A DNA stretch of 64,000 nucleotides from the NCBI GenBank assembly GCA_023393065.1, contig JAEWMX010000015.1, positions 1-64,000 on the forward strand. The letters are read 5' to 3'. How positions within the stretch are numbered: the first letter of the stretch is position 1; every line of letters starts with the position of its first letter. The position numbers and the translations under genes are program-made. The notes below the pieces were generated by a model. That model had not been told where the DNA came from. It was given only the letters and a program-made list of their open reading frames with translations, and did not search any database. This DNA comes from Bacillota bacterium (GTDB taxonomy: Bacteria; Bacillota_I; Bacilli_A; RFN20; CAG-826). Positions 17,796 to 26,324 of this stretch are shown here, piece after piece.

Positions 17796-18641
17796 ATGAA
17801 AATAGCCATCTCAAGCGAAACGACCGTCGATTTAACCAAAGAACTCTTAAAAGAATATGATATTCACACCGTCCCCTTTACCATCATCATGGGTGAAGAT
17901 CAAGTCGCCGATGGGGAAATAACTCCCGAAGAAATCTTTAGTTTCCATAACCGGACCAAGATTCTTCCAAGGACGAGCGCCGTCAACGAATACCAATACG
18001 AAAATCATTTCCAGGATTTATTAAAATCTTATGATGCGATAATACACATCTCGCTATCAAGCGCCCTAAGCGTCGCCTATACAAACGCTTCAAATGTCGC
18101 CAAGAAGTTGAATAATGTGACGGTCATCGACTCCAAGAGCCTCTCGACCGGCATCGCCTTATTATGTCTCCACGCTCAGAAGCTCGTCAGGGCCGGCGAG
18201 AGGTTGTCGAACATTATTAACTCCATCTATGAGCGCATCCCCTTCGTACAAGCGAGTTTTGCCCTCGAAAAAGTCGATTATCTCTATAAGGGCGGCCGCT
18301 GCTCGCTCCTTTCCTTTATCGGGGCGAACCTCTTAGGCATCAAACCTCAGATCATCGTCAAAGACGGCAAGATGATTCCCGGCCGCAAATACCGCGGCAA
18401 GATGATGCGCGTCGTCAAACAGTACGTCGATGATACGCTTCTTTATTATGGCAATCCCGACTTAGAACAAGTGTTCATCACTTATACAACAGCGGACGAT
18501 GAAATTATCGAAATGGTACAAGCCATCCTCAAAGGTCGCGGTTTCAAGCGCATCGATATTACCAGAGCCGGCGGAACGATTTCCTCGCATTGTGGCGAGA
18601 ACTGCCTCGGCATTCTATACATAAACGACGGAGATCGCTAA
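17796..18641 (+). CDS. DegV family fatty-acid-binding protein
   Basis: 281 residues, the usual size for the DegV/FakB family. These proteins bind a fatty acid and present it to the FakA kinase for phospholipid synthesis. Visible signatures are the N-terminal ISSETTVDLTKELL, the loop AVNEYQYENHF in the place of the family's TSQPS-like segment, DSKSLSTGIALL, and KGGRCS in the lid region. Start ATG 17796 lies behind AGAAGGAGA. It is a single-gene unit closed by a strong terminator. No FakA gene is in the window, although plsC lies elsewhere in it. Confidence 0.85.
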   Translation: MKIAISSETTVDLTKELLKEYDIHTVPFTIIMGEDQVADGEITPEEIFSFHNRTKILPRTSAVNEYQYENHFQDLLKSYDAIIHISLSSALSVAYTNASNVAKKLNNVTVIDSKSLSTGIALLCLHAQKLVRAGERLSNIINSIYERIPFVQASFALEKVDYLYKGGRCSLLSFIGANLLGIKPQIIVKDGKMIPGRKYRGKMMRVVKQYVDDTLLYYGNPDLEQVFITYTTADDEIIEMVQAILKGRGFKRIDITRAGGTISSHCGENCLGILYINDGDR

Positions 18642-18662
18642 GTAATTGTTGATAATCAACAT

Positions 18663-18688
18663 AAAAAGCGCCTAAAAAGGCGCTTTTT
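18663..18688. terminator. Bidirectional Rho-independent terminator
   Basis: Stem AAAAAGCGCCT (18663-18673) / AGGCGCTTTTT (18678-18688) with an AAAA loop. A-tract and T-tract flank it, so it serves both the degV gene and the convergent minus-strand gene at 18706. Confidence 0.85.
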
Positions 18689-18705
18689 ATCTTTGATAAA
18701 GTTAG

Positions 18706-19158
18706 TTATTTGCTTGGAGCGAAAGCCATCAAGCCTTCGAGGACGCCGGCGGATAAAAGCAGGACGCTCATACCGATGACGGAACCGCCGAGTTTAACGC
18801 TGTCGGGATAGTTCGGATTAACGGCGCCGACTAAGGTTGGCATGAGTAAGAAGATGATGCCAGCGGCGACGAAGAAGACGGCGATGGCGCCCAATATTAC
18901 TCTTTGGAATTTAAAAGGGATAAAGGCCGGGATGACGAGCAGCGAGCCGACCGCCAAGAGCATAAAGGCGACGATGACGACGACCGAGGCGTTGTTCGAG
19001 CCTTGGCCCCAGACGACTTGGTAGAAGTTGCCGATGTTGCTGGCGACGCCATTGCCCGAGTAGTTCGGGACATAAAGGGCGACCGCAGCTCCTAAGGGCC
19101 AGACGATGCCGAGCAAGGCGAGGACGAGAATGTTCACAAATGGAATTAGTTTTTTCAT
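18706..19158 (-). CDS. Four-segment membrane protein
   Basis: A 150-residue protein with hydrophobic segments near 7-28, 58-77, 85-107 and 125-146. Small and Gly/Ala/Val-rich, it has no charged catalytic motifs. Family not recognised. It is monocistronic, convergent with degV and divergent from the phosphoesterase lipoprotein gene. Confidence 0.5.
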   Translation of the reverse strand: MKKLIPFVNILVLALLGIVWPLGAAVALYVPNYSGNGVASNIGNFYQVVWGQGSNNASVVVIVAFMLLAVGSLLVIPAFIPFKFQRVILGAIAVFFVAAGIIFLLMPTLVGAVNPNYPDSVKLGGSVIGMSVLLLSAGVLEGLMAFAPSK

Positions 19159-19351
19159 ATTCGAGACTCCGTTTCTAGAAAATACAAATAAATTGTATGC
19201 GAATTAATACTAAACAAACAAGCGCGAATTTTCAATAGATAGTTATTTTTAATAAATAAAAGTTTACCTTTCCCCAGCGATGTTTCAAACTTGTCGCTTT
19301 TATTAGAATGGTGTTCTACATATAATACTTATTGTACGAAGAGGAATTCAT

Positions 19352-20377
19352 ATGAGCAAAATTCGCAACACCCTTGCTTCCCTACTGTCTGTTTTGGCCC
19401 TGGCATCGTGTGCCGGTGGTCCTGATACATTTACCTATCAAGATTACAAAAAAAGAGAATTAGACTACGTCGAAAATTTCCGCATTCTCCAGATGACGGA
19501 CATACACTTTGGCCTTGCGACTAATTTCGCCGAAGAGTGGGTCTATTTCGATAGCCTGATCAGCGAAGCCAATCCCGATTTGATGGTCTTGACCGGCGAC
19601 ATGTTCATGAACGCCTCGGTCGATGTCGTCAACAAGCTCTATGACTATATGGATAGCAAGGACATTCCTTGGACGGTTACCTTTGGTAATCACGACCGCC
19701 AAGGCTTTTATACGCCGCAATTTATCGAAGGGCAAGCGACCTACGATAAGTATGATAATTGCCTCTATGTCGATCCCGATGATGATGTCAACGGACACGG
19801 CAATCACTACATTAATATCACGACCGGAGACTTCATTGAATGGCAAGTTTTCATGCTCGATTCCGGCTCCTATCATTCGCAAGGTGCGACTTACGATTAC
19901 GATGTCATCCACGAAGATCAAATCGCCTGGTATGAAGACGTCATCAACGAGACGAACGCCGACCTTATGGATGCCGTCAGACCAGCTCACAAGAAAGGTC
20001 TTGGCACCATTCCTTCGGTTGCCTTCTTTCATATTCCTCTCTATGAATATGTCGATGCTTGGGAAGCTTGGGAAGAATCGGACTTCGACGAGACGATGGG
20101 AAGCGGTGTCCTTCAAGACTCCGGCATCTGGCACGGATACTACAATTCCGGTTTCTTTCAAAAAGCCAAAGACCTTGGTTCGACCCGCGGAATGTTCGTC
20201 GGTCACGACCACACGAACAACTTCGCGATCGAATACGAAGGCATCGTCTTGAGTTACGGCGTCAAAACCGGTCGCGGCATCTACCACGACCCGGAGATGA
20301 TCGGCGGACAAGTCATCATCTTGCAAGGCGATGGAACAATCTCTATCGAGCGCCACTTTGTGGCTTATGAGGAGTAA
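19352..20377 (+). CDS. Metallophosphoesterase lipoprotein
   Basis: A 341-residue protein with a lipoprotein signal peptide ending in the lipobox LASC (Cys20), so it is probably anchored outside the membrane. A calcineurin-like phosphoesterase follows: MTDIHFG, TGDMF, FGNHDRQ, HIPLYEY and GHDHTN supply the expected metal ligands. It resembles secreted purple-acid-phosphatase/DUF-type phosphohydrolases; substrate unknown. RBS GAGGAA is before the ATG. The next gene starts 5 bases downstream and encodes a membrane protein, so the two are likely co-expressed. Confidence 0.8.
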   Translation: MSKIRNTLASLLSVLALASCAGGPDTFTYQDYKKRELDYVENFRILQMTDIHFGLATNFAEEWVYFDSLISEANPDLMVLTGDMFMNASVDVVNKLYDYMDSKDIPWTVTFGNHDRQGFYTPQFIEGQATYDKYDNCLYVDPDDDVNGHGNHYINITTGDFIEWQVFMLDSGSYHSQGATYDYDVIHEDQIAWYEDVINETNADLMDAVRPAHKKGLGTIPSVAFFHIPLYEYVDAWEAWEESDFDETMGSGVLQDSGIWHGYYNSGFFQKAKDLGSTRGMFVGHDHTNNFAIEYEGIVLSYGVKTGRGIYHDPEMIGGQVIILQGDGTISIERHFVAYEE

Positions 20378-20382
20378 GAATC

Positions 20383-21324
20383 ATGAAAACCAAAACCTTA
20401 TTTCTCGTCACTAATCTCCTCTTGTACTTCTTCGCCGGTATCAGCGCTTTCTTCTTCATCATGGTCCTCTTTACCGATGGCATTAACAACTTCCGAATGA
20501 TTTTAAACTATCTTCCACTCTATCTTTCATTAATACTTCCCATCTATGCGCTTATCGCCATCAATCGCATCGCGAAAGTCGAAAGCGACAACCTCAAACT
20601 TCGTAAGATTAAAATCAACGCTTTGGTCTTCGGAAGCATCAGCGCTTTCGCTCTCATCTATGGCTTCATCAATGTCTTTGTGTCTTTTGGCGGTAACTTT
20701 CTCGCTGGCGGACCGGCTAAATACTTTCCGCTTTCCTTCATCGTCTTAGATTTCCTCTTCGCCCTCATCGCCGGCTATATTCTCTTCGTTTTTAAAAACG
20801 AAAAGTCCACAAAAGAAACTAAGCCAAAACTTGGAGTCGGTAAAATTATCCTCGAGGACTTAAAATACGCTTTCCTTCTCTTTGCCTTGTATTTCCTCGG
20901 TACGTTTGCCTTCGGCTTTTATAGTTTTGATCTAAGCCTCGAACACGTCGGAGGAACCCTGCCAATATATTTGCTGATGGTTATTCCATCCTTGTTTATT
21001 GTCGCTAACGAGATTATCAAAGCTTACTCTAGCGAAGAAAAACGCCCTCTTGCTCGCTTCATCCTCGGTTTGAGCGGATTAGGGCTGACGGTGGTCTTAG
21101 GGGTCTGGATGTTCATTTACATGTCAAGCAATCCTAACTTTGTCGTCGATGCGATGACGGCGAGCTTCCCGCTTGATTTTGCTATCTCGCTTAATCTCGG
21201 ACCAGTTCTCGTCTTTGTGTTGAGTCTTATACCAGGACTTTATTTCGTCATCGGTCATCTTCTTCCTAAGTATTGCCCGCTTTGCAAGCGCAGAGCCGCT
21301 AAAAAAGCCGATACTTATAAATAA
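20383..21324 (+). CDS. Polytopic membrane protein with C-terminal CxxC
   Basis: 313 residues with about eight hydrophobic segments arranged as two blocks of four. A short basic tail carries a CPLC pair (KYCPLCKRRAAKK). The tail pair could bind zinc or form a disulfide. I recognise no family. Tight spacing to the phosphoesterase lipoprotein suggests a joint envelope function. Confidence 0.5.
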   Translation: MKTKTLFLVTNLLLYFFAGISAFFFIMVLFTDGINNFRMILNYLPLYLSLILPIYALIAINRIAKVESDNLKLRKIKINALVFGSISAFALIYGFINVFVSFGGNFLAGGPAKYFPLSFIVLDFLFALIAGYILFVFKNEKSTKETKPKLGVGKIILEDLKYAFLLFALYFLGTFAFGFYSFDLSLEHVGGTLPIYLLMVIPSLFIVANEIIKAYSSEEKRPLARFILGLSGLGLTVVLGVWMFIYMSSNPNFVVDAMTASFPLDFAISLNLGPVLVFVLSLIPGLYFVIGHLLPKYCPLCKRRAAKKADTYK

Positions 21325-21337
21325 GTTTGTAAATATC

Positions 21338-21366
21338 TTGCATTAATTTTTATCTCGCTTTATCAT
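21338..21366 (+). promoter_or_regulatory. Promoter of the rimP-nusA-infB operon
   Basis: TTGCAT (21338-21343), exactly 17 bases of spacer, and TATCAT (21361-21366). Transcription would begin near 21373, leaving a leader of about 100 bases before rimP. Confidence 0.6.
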
Positions 21367-21373
21367 TGACTAC

Positions 21374-21456
21374 GCGAACAGAATCGTGTTCGCTTCTGGG
21401 TGATCCCGGAACAACTCTTGAACAAAAGAGTGGCCGCAAGACCACTCTTTGTCTTC
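21374..21456 (+). promoter_or_regulatory. Structured 5' leader of the rimP-nusA operon
   Basis: Successive hairpins are visible: GCGAACA/TGTTCGC (21374-21393), TCTGGG/CCCGGA (about 21394-21410) and AAAGAGTGG/CCACTCTTT (about 21425-21450, followed by GTCTTCTT). The ACTCTT upstream of the third hairpin can also pair with its first arm. This looks like an attenuator ahead of the gene for NusA, which itself acts on such hairpins. I cannot assign a named RNA family. Confidence 0.5.
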
Positions 21457-21471
21457 TTAAAGGAGGTAGCT

Positions 21472-21930
21472 ATGGCTGTTAAAGATATCGTCAGTGCCCT
21501 GATCGAACCCGCGCTCAAAGTTATAGGTTACGATCTCGCCAGCGTCTCTTTCCGTAAGGAAGGGGGCAATTACGTCCTGCGCGTCGTCATCGATAAAGAT
21601 GGACCCGTCAGCATGGATGATATCGTGCGCGCTGGTGATTTAATCAGCCCGCTATTAGACGAAGCCGATCCAATTAAGACATCGTATATGCTCGATGTCA
21701 CATCGCTCGGCGCCGAAAAGCCGATCAAGCTCGAAAATTTAGAGCGCTACATCGGCGAACGCGTCAATCTCAGCCTTCGCGAAGCCGTCGATAAAAAGAA
21801 TGCCGTCAAAGGCGTTCTCGTAAGTCTTAATGAAGAAGACATCACGATTAAATTAGATAGCAAAAAGAAAGGAAACTTGACTATTCGCCGCGACATAGTC
21901 GCAAATGCGCGTCTAGCCATCAAATTTTAG
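21472..21930 (+). CDS. rimP: Ribosome maturation factor RimP
   Basis: 152 residues from ATG 21472, directly behind AAGGAGGTAG; longer upstream starts lie inside the leader hairpin and are rejected. The YlxS/RimP fold is recognisable from LRVVIDKDGPVSMDDIVRAGDLISPLLDE, SLGAEKPIK (degenerate against the usual SPGLDRPL), and the C-terminal SH3-like domain. RimP assists 30S subunit assembly. First gene of the operon with nusA 11 bases downstream. Confidence 0.9.
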   Translation: MAVKDIVSALIEPALKVIGYDLASVSFRKEGGNYVLRVVIDKDGPVSMDDIVRAGDLISPLLDEADPIKTSYMLDVTSLGAEKPIKLENLERYIGERVNLSLREAVDKKNAVKGVLVSLNEEDITIKLDSKKKGNLTIRRDIVANARLAIKF

Positions 21931-21941
21931 GAGAAAGATTT

Positions 21942-23537
21942 ATGATTAACGCAACCCAATTCTTTGAAGCCCTCGACCAATTAGAAGCGCAGAAAGGCAT
22001 TTCTAAGGAAAGCATTCTCATCGCCTTAAAAGAAGCGATGAAAAAAGCTTTGGTCAAACAACTCGGCGGCGGTGATGACGCCATCATCGACGTCATTATC
22101 GACGAGGAAACCGCCAAGATCGAAATGTACGTGATTAAGAAAGTCGTCGCAGAAGTGACCGATGACTATCTTGAAATCAGCCTTGATGAGGCCCGCAAGT
22201 TCGACAAGAAATACAATCTCGGCGACGATTACAAAATTTATGTCAATATTCACGACCTCAGCAAGCTCTTTGCCATGACCGTCAAATCGGTTCTTCACCA
22301 AAAGCTCGCCGAAGCCGAAAAAGCCGCCCTTTATGTCACATATAAAGATAAGATTGGCGAGATGATTACCGGCGTCGTCGAAAAAGCCGACGAACGCTCC
22401 ATCATCGTCAACATCGGTCGGACCTCGGTGTATCTTAGCAACCGCGAATTAATCGGCGAAGAGACCTTTAATGTCGGCGATACGATTCGCCTCTATGTCT
22501 CCGATGTCTCCTCGACGGAAAAAGGAGCCCAGATCGTCGTCACTCGTAGCGATCCTGGTTTTTTAAGACGCATCTTCGAAGAAGAAATTCACGAAATCTA
22601 TGACGGAACCGTCATTATTAAGGATATCGCCCGCGAAGCCGGCACGCGCAGCAAAGTCGCGGTCTTCAGCCACGATCCCAACGTCGATCCAACCGGCGCC
22701 TGCATCGGCCACGACGGCGGACGCGTCAAGAAGATTCTCGGCCAATTAGGCAATGCTCGCGATAAAGAAAAAATTGATATCATCCAATATCATGAAGATC
22801 CCGCGTTATACATTGTCGAAGCCTTACGCCCGGCGACCGTCGTCGGTGTTCACCTCGATAAAGAGGAGCACGCCGCTTTAGCGGTCGTCAAAGACGAACA
22901 GCTCTCGCTCGCCATCGGCCGCAAAGGGGCCAACGCCCGCTTAGCCAACCGACTAACCGGCTGGAAGATCGATATTAAAGAAGAGGCGATGGCCAAGGAA
23001 GCAAACCTCGAATACCTCAGAGTTGACGAATTGCATCAAAGACACGCCGAACAGCTCAAAGCCGAAGCTTATCAACGCTATATCGATTCGATAAAACCGA
23101 CACCGAAAGATGTCGTCGTTGAAACGCCGGTGGTGGCCGAACCGGTTTCTGCCCCTGTCAGCGAACCGACACCAGCCGTTGAAGCCGCTCCTGCTGTCGT
23201 CGAACCGAAAGTCGTCGAAGAGCCGGTCAAGATTAAGATCACGACCGATCTTGAAACTTTGGAACGCGAACTCGAGAGCCAAAAAGAGAAGAACAAACAG
23301 GCCGCGCCGAAGTCCAAAAGACCGCGGAAGATTTCCGATGACGAAGTCAAAAGCGAGAGCAAGGATGAAAAGCCCTATGTCGCTCCCGATACCGATAACA
23401 AACCCTACATGCAAATTTATTCCGAAGAGGAATTGGCTGAACTCGAAAAAGAAGCCGCTCAACATCCCGATGAACATCTCGATGAAGAAGAGATCGATTA
23501 CGACGAGTACGATGCTTATTACGAGGATGAGGAATAG
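21942..23537 (+). CDS. nusA: Transcription factor NusA with long acidic tail
   Basis: 531 residues. It has the NusA N-terminal RNA-polymerase-binding domain (1-125), an S1 domain (about 135-200) and two KH domains (about 230-345; RKGANARLANRLTGWKIDI marks KH2). The usual GPRG of KH1 reads GHDG here (CIGHDGGRVKKI), keeping GxxG. Residues about 380-531 are a Bacillota-atypical extension: a Pro/Val/Glu-rich linker with repeated VVE/APV units, then very acidic stretches ending in YYEDEE. NusA controls pausing, termination and antitermination. The tail is probably disordered and could be an interaction arm. Confidence 0.9.
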   Translation: MINATQFFEALDQLEAQKGISKESILIALKEAMKKALVKQLGGGDDAIIDVIIDEETAKIEMYVIKKVVAEVTDDYLEISLDEARKFDKKYNLGDDYKIYVNIHDLSKLFAMTVKSVLHQKLAEAEKAALYVTYKDKIGEMITGVVEKADERSIIVNIGRTSVYLSNRELIGEETFNVGDTIRLYVSDVSSTEKGAQIVVTRSDPGFLRRIFEEEIHEIYDGTVIIKDIAREAGTRSKVAVFSHDPNVDPTGACIGHDGGRVKKILGQLGNARDKEKIDIIQYHEDPALYIVEALRPATVVGVHLDKEEHAALAVVKDEQLSLAIGRKGANARLANRLTGWKIDIKEEAMAKEANLEYLRVDELHQRHAEQLKAEAYQRYIDSIKPTPKDVVVETPVVAEPVSAPVSEPTPAVEAAPAVVEPKVVEEPVKIKITTDLETLERELESQKEKNKQAAPKSKRPRKISDDEVKSESKDEKPYVAPDTDNKPYMQIYSEEELAELEKEAAQHPDEHLDEEEIDYDEYDAYYEDEE

Positions 23538-23575
23538 TCTCGGATTATAATAGTCATTAAAAGGAAGTGATGCGA

Positions 23576-23827
23576 ATGAAAAAGATTCCGATGCGCCGCT
23601 GTTTAGCCAGCAATCAAATGTTTCCCAAAAAGGAGCTTCTTCGCATCGTCAAAACCCCGAGCGGCGAAGTCGTCGTCGACGTGACCGGAAAGGTCAACGG
23701 TCACGGCGCCTACCTAAAGAAAGATGCTGATATTTTCGCATTAGCGAAGAAACGGCGCTTGCTCGACAAAGCTCTCGATACCCGCGTCTCTGACGAGGTT
23801 TACGATTCCCTGAACAAATACCTATGA
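23576..23827 (+). CDS. rnpM: RNase P modulator RnpM (YlxR)
   Basis: 83 residues from ATG 23576, spaced 9 bases after AAGGAAG; upstream GTG 23567 and ATG 23570 are too close to the site. The YlxR signature is present: PMRRCLASNQMFPKKELLRIVK and GKVNGHGAYL. The B. subtilis protein binds RNase P RNA and dampens its activity. It overlaps the following L7Ae-like gene by 4 bases (ATGA), the standard order in this operon. Confidence 0.9.
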   Translation: MKKIPMRRCLASNQMFPKKELLRIVKTPSGEVVVDVTGKVNGHGAYLKKDADIFALAKKRRLLDKALDTRVSDEVYDSLNKYL

Positions 23828-24132
23828 ATAATCGTGTCAGCGGTTATTTAGGATTAGCCAACCGCGCCGGAAAAGCCTTGGTCGGCGAAGCCATCACCAA
23901 AGTTTGGTCGAAAAGAAAAATCTATGCATTGATCATGGCAACCGATGCCGCAAGCAAGACGCAGGAGAAACTCGCCAAACTAGCCCAGCAACAAAACGTC
24001 CCAACTATTTACGCCTTTAGCAAAGCCGAACTCGGCCGCGCCTTAGGTTTTGAAGAAGTCTCGACCGTCGCCATCAGCGACAGAGGACTCGCTTCCCAGA
24101 TCATTAGTGTCATAAAGGAGGATAACAAATGA
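23824..24132 (+). CDS. L7Ae-family ribosomal protein YlxQ
   Basis: 102 residues of the L7Ae/L30e/S12e RNA-binding fold: GYLGLANRAGKALVGEAI, an LIMATDAASKTQEKL core and VSTVAISDRGLASQI. Members bind kink-turn RNA; in Bacillota this gene always sits between rnpM and infB. Both ends overlap neighbours by ATGA, implying translational coupling. Confidence 0.85.
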   Translation: MNNRVSGYLGLANRAGKALVGEAITKVWSKRKIYALIMATDAASKTQEKLAKLAQQQNVPTIYAFSKAELGRALGFEEVSTVAISDRGLASQIISVIKEDNK

Positions 24133-25961
24133 ACGATAGCAATAAGAAACGCCAACGGGTGGCGAACATACCCGCCGGAAACACACCGCGCAAAGGCGAA
24201 AACGCCAAAGTAAACAAGGGCGTCTTCGTGTATACGAAGTGCATGTCCGTCGGCGAACTCGCCAAACAATTGGAAGTCAATTCCTCCGACATTATCAAAT
24301 ATCTTTTTTTAAACGGTAAAGTCATCACTATCAATCAGACGCTTGACGATGAGGCCATCGGCACCATCTGCTTGCAGTTTGGCTTTGATTTCCGCAAGGA
24401 TAAAGAGGTCAGCGAAGAAAATTTCGAAGAGCTCGAAATCGTCGATGATCCCAAAGATTTAAAATCTCGGCCCCCGGTCGTGACCATCATGGGCCACGTC
24501 GACCACGGCAAGACGACGTTGATCGACGCCATTCGCTCCTCGCACCTCGTCGATACGGAAGTCGGTGGAATCTCGCAAGCCATCGGCGCCTATCAAAAAG
24601 ATGTCAAAGGACAAAAGATTACCTTTATCGACACTCCCGGGCACGAAGCCTTTACGGCCATGCGCTCACGGGGAGCTTCGATTACCGATATCGTCGTCTT
24701 GGTCGTCGCCGCCGATGATGGCGTCATGCCACAAACCAAAGAAGCGATAAATCACGCGCGAGCCGCGAATGTACCGATTATCGTCGCAATCAATAAAATT
24801 GATAAGCCCGGAGCCGATCCAAAGCGGGTTCGTAACGAACTCGTCGCTTTTGACATCATCCCCGAAGAATACGGCGGCAATAATATCTTCGTCGAAATAT
24901 CGGCCAAAAAAGGCATCGGCATCGATAATCTTTTAGAAAACATCTTGCTCGTCGCCGAGATGGCTGAGCTCAAGGCCAACCCAAGCCGTTACGCGCTGGG
25001 CACGGTCATCGAAGCTAACCTCGATAAAGGCGAAGGCCCGAAAGCGACCTTGCTCGTTCAAAACGGCACCCTCAGCTTTCAGGATTACGTCGTCCTCGGT
25101 TCGGCCTATGGCAAAATCAGGCGCATGACAAATGAACATAAGAAAATTCTCAAAACAGCCGGACCATCGACACCAGTCAGCATCATCGGTTTAAGCGAAG
25201 TGCCCAATGCCGGCGATTCGTTCATGGCTTTCCCGAGCGAAAAGCAAGCTCGCGACATCGCCAATAAACGCCGTTTAGCCAAAGAATCGGAAGGTCGCGG
25301 TGGCAGTTCAGCGGCATCGCTTGATGATCTATTCAATAGAATTCACGAAGGCGAAGTCGAAAACATCAATGTCATCATCAAAGCTGATACGACCGGTTCG
25401 GCCGAAGCGATTAAAGGCGCTTTGGAAAAACTCGAGACCGAAGGCGTCAAAGTCAATATTATCGCTTCGACCGCCGGAGCAATCACTGAAGGTGATATTC
25501 TTTTAGCTAGCGCTTCTCACGCCCTGGTCTACGGCTTTAATGTGCGGCCCAACGCCTTAGTCAAAGCCAAGGCCGATGAAGAAAACGTCGAGATTCGCTT
25601 GCATCGCATCATCTACGCCCTCATCGAAGAGATGGAAGCGGCGATGCGCGGCAAATTAAAAGTCAAGATGGTTGAAAAAATTACCGGTACCGCCGAAGTG
25701 CGGGTTATTTACAAAGCCTCAAAACTCGGCACCATCGCCGGTTCATACGTCACTAGTGGAACGCTTAAAAATGGACAAGATGTCCGCTTGATTCGCGATG
25801 GCGTCGTCGTCTACGAAGGTAAGATATCGTCGATGAAACGATACAAGGACGATATCAAAGAAGCCCGCGAGGGTTATGAATGCGGCATCGTCTTAGAAAA
25901 CTTTAACGACGAGAAAGAACAAGATATCGTCGAAGGTTTTGAAATGGTGGAGAAAAAATAG
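24129..25961 (+). CDS. infB: Translation initiation factor IF-2
   Basis: 610 residues, a short form with only about 35 residues before the IF2-N domain (about 36-85). The GTPase has G1 GHVDHGKT (122-129), G3 DTPGHE, and G4 NKID. Domains II-IV follow, ending in the fMet-tRNA-binding C2 domain. IF-2 places initiator tRNA on the 30S subunit and promotes subunit joining. The next gene rbfA starts 2 bases after the stop. Confidence 0.97.
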   Translation: MNDSNKKRQRVANIPAGNTPRKGENAKVNKGVFVYTKCMSVGELAKQLEVNSSDIIKYLFLNGKVITINQTLDDEAIGTICLQFGFDFRKDKEVSEENFEELEIVDDPKDLKSRPPVVTIMGHVDHGKTTLIDAIRSSHLVDTEVGGISQAIGAYQKDVKGQKITFIDTPGHEAFTAMRSRGASITDIVVLVVAADDGVMPQTKEAINHARAANVPIIVAINKIDKPGADPKRVRNELVAFDIIPEEYGGNNIFVEISAKKGIGIDNLLENILLVAEMAELKANPSRYALGTVIEANLDKGEGPKATLLVQNGTLSFQDYVVLGSAYGKIRRMTNEHKKILKTAGPSTPVSIIGLSEVPNAGDSFMAFPSEKQARDIANKRRLAKESEGRGGSSAASLDDLFNRIHEGEVENINVIIKADTTGSAEAIKGALEKLETEGVKVNIIASTAGAITEGDILLASASHALVYGFNVRPNALVKAKADEENVEIRLHRIIYALIEEMEAAMRGKLKVKMVEKITGTAEVRVIYKASKLGTIAGSYVTSGTLKNGQDVRLIRDGVVVYEGKISSMKRYKDDIKEAREGYECGIVLENFNDEKEQDIVEGFEMVEKK

Positions 25962-25963
25962 CT

Positions 25964-26323
25964 ATGGCTAATCGCACGGAAAGAATTCAGAGCATCATCG
26001 CCAAGAACATCTCGGAAATTTTGCAATTTGAAGTCAAGAATACAAATGTCGGCCTCGTCTCGGTGACTGAGGTTCGCGTCTCGACTGACTTTTCCTATGC
26101 GAAAGTGTATGTTAGTTTTATCGGCGCGAAGCATCCGAAGGCTAACCTCGAAGCCTTAAACGCGGCCAAGGGTTTCGTCCGCAGTTCGCTGGCCTCCAAA
26201 CTCGATATCCGCAAAGTTCCGGAAATCACCTTTATTCTCGACGATACTTTCGAAAAGCAAGATCGCATCGAGAAAATACTAAAAGAAGAAGCTGAAACAC
26301 TTAATAAATTAAGGGGGAAATAA
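25964..26323 (+). CDS. rbfA: Ribosome-binding factor A
   Basis: 119 residues with the RbfA KH-like fold: RIQSIIAKNISEILQFEVK, VTEVRVSTDFSYAKVYVSF, and RKVPEITFILDDTFEKQDRIEKIL. RbfA assists maturation of the 16S rRNA 5' end on the 30S subunit. Last ribosome-related gene of the operon; an unrelated ABC transporter pair follows after 1 base and is probably read through. Confidence 0.95.
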   Translation: MANRTERIQSIIAKNISEILQFEVKNTNVGLVSVTEVRVSTDFSYAKVYVSFIGAKHPKANLEALNAAKGFVRSSLASKLDIRKVPEITFILDDTFEKQDRIEKILKEEAETLNKLRGK

Positions 26324-26324
26324 C

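Noticed and set aside
19460..20356. 298-codon open frame antisense to the phosphoesterase lipoprotein
   Set aside because: Shadow of a real gene: the plus strand has a lipobox and all catalytic motifs, while the antisense product has no motif or start site.
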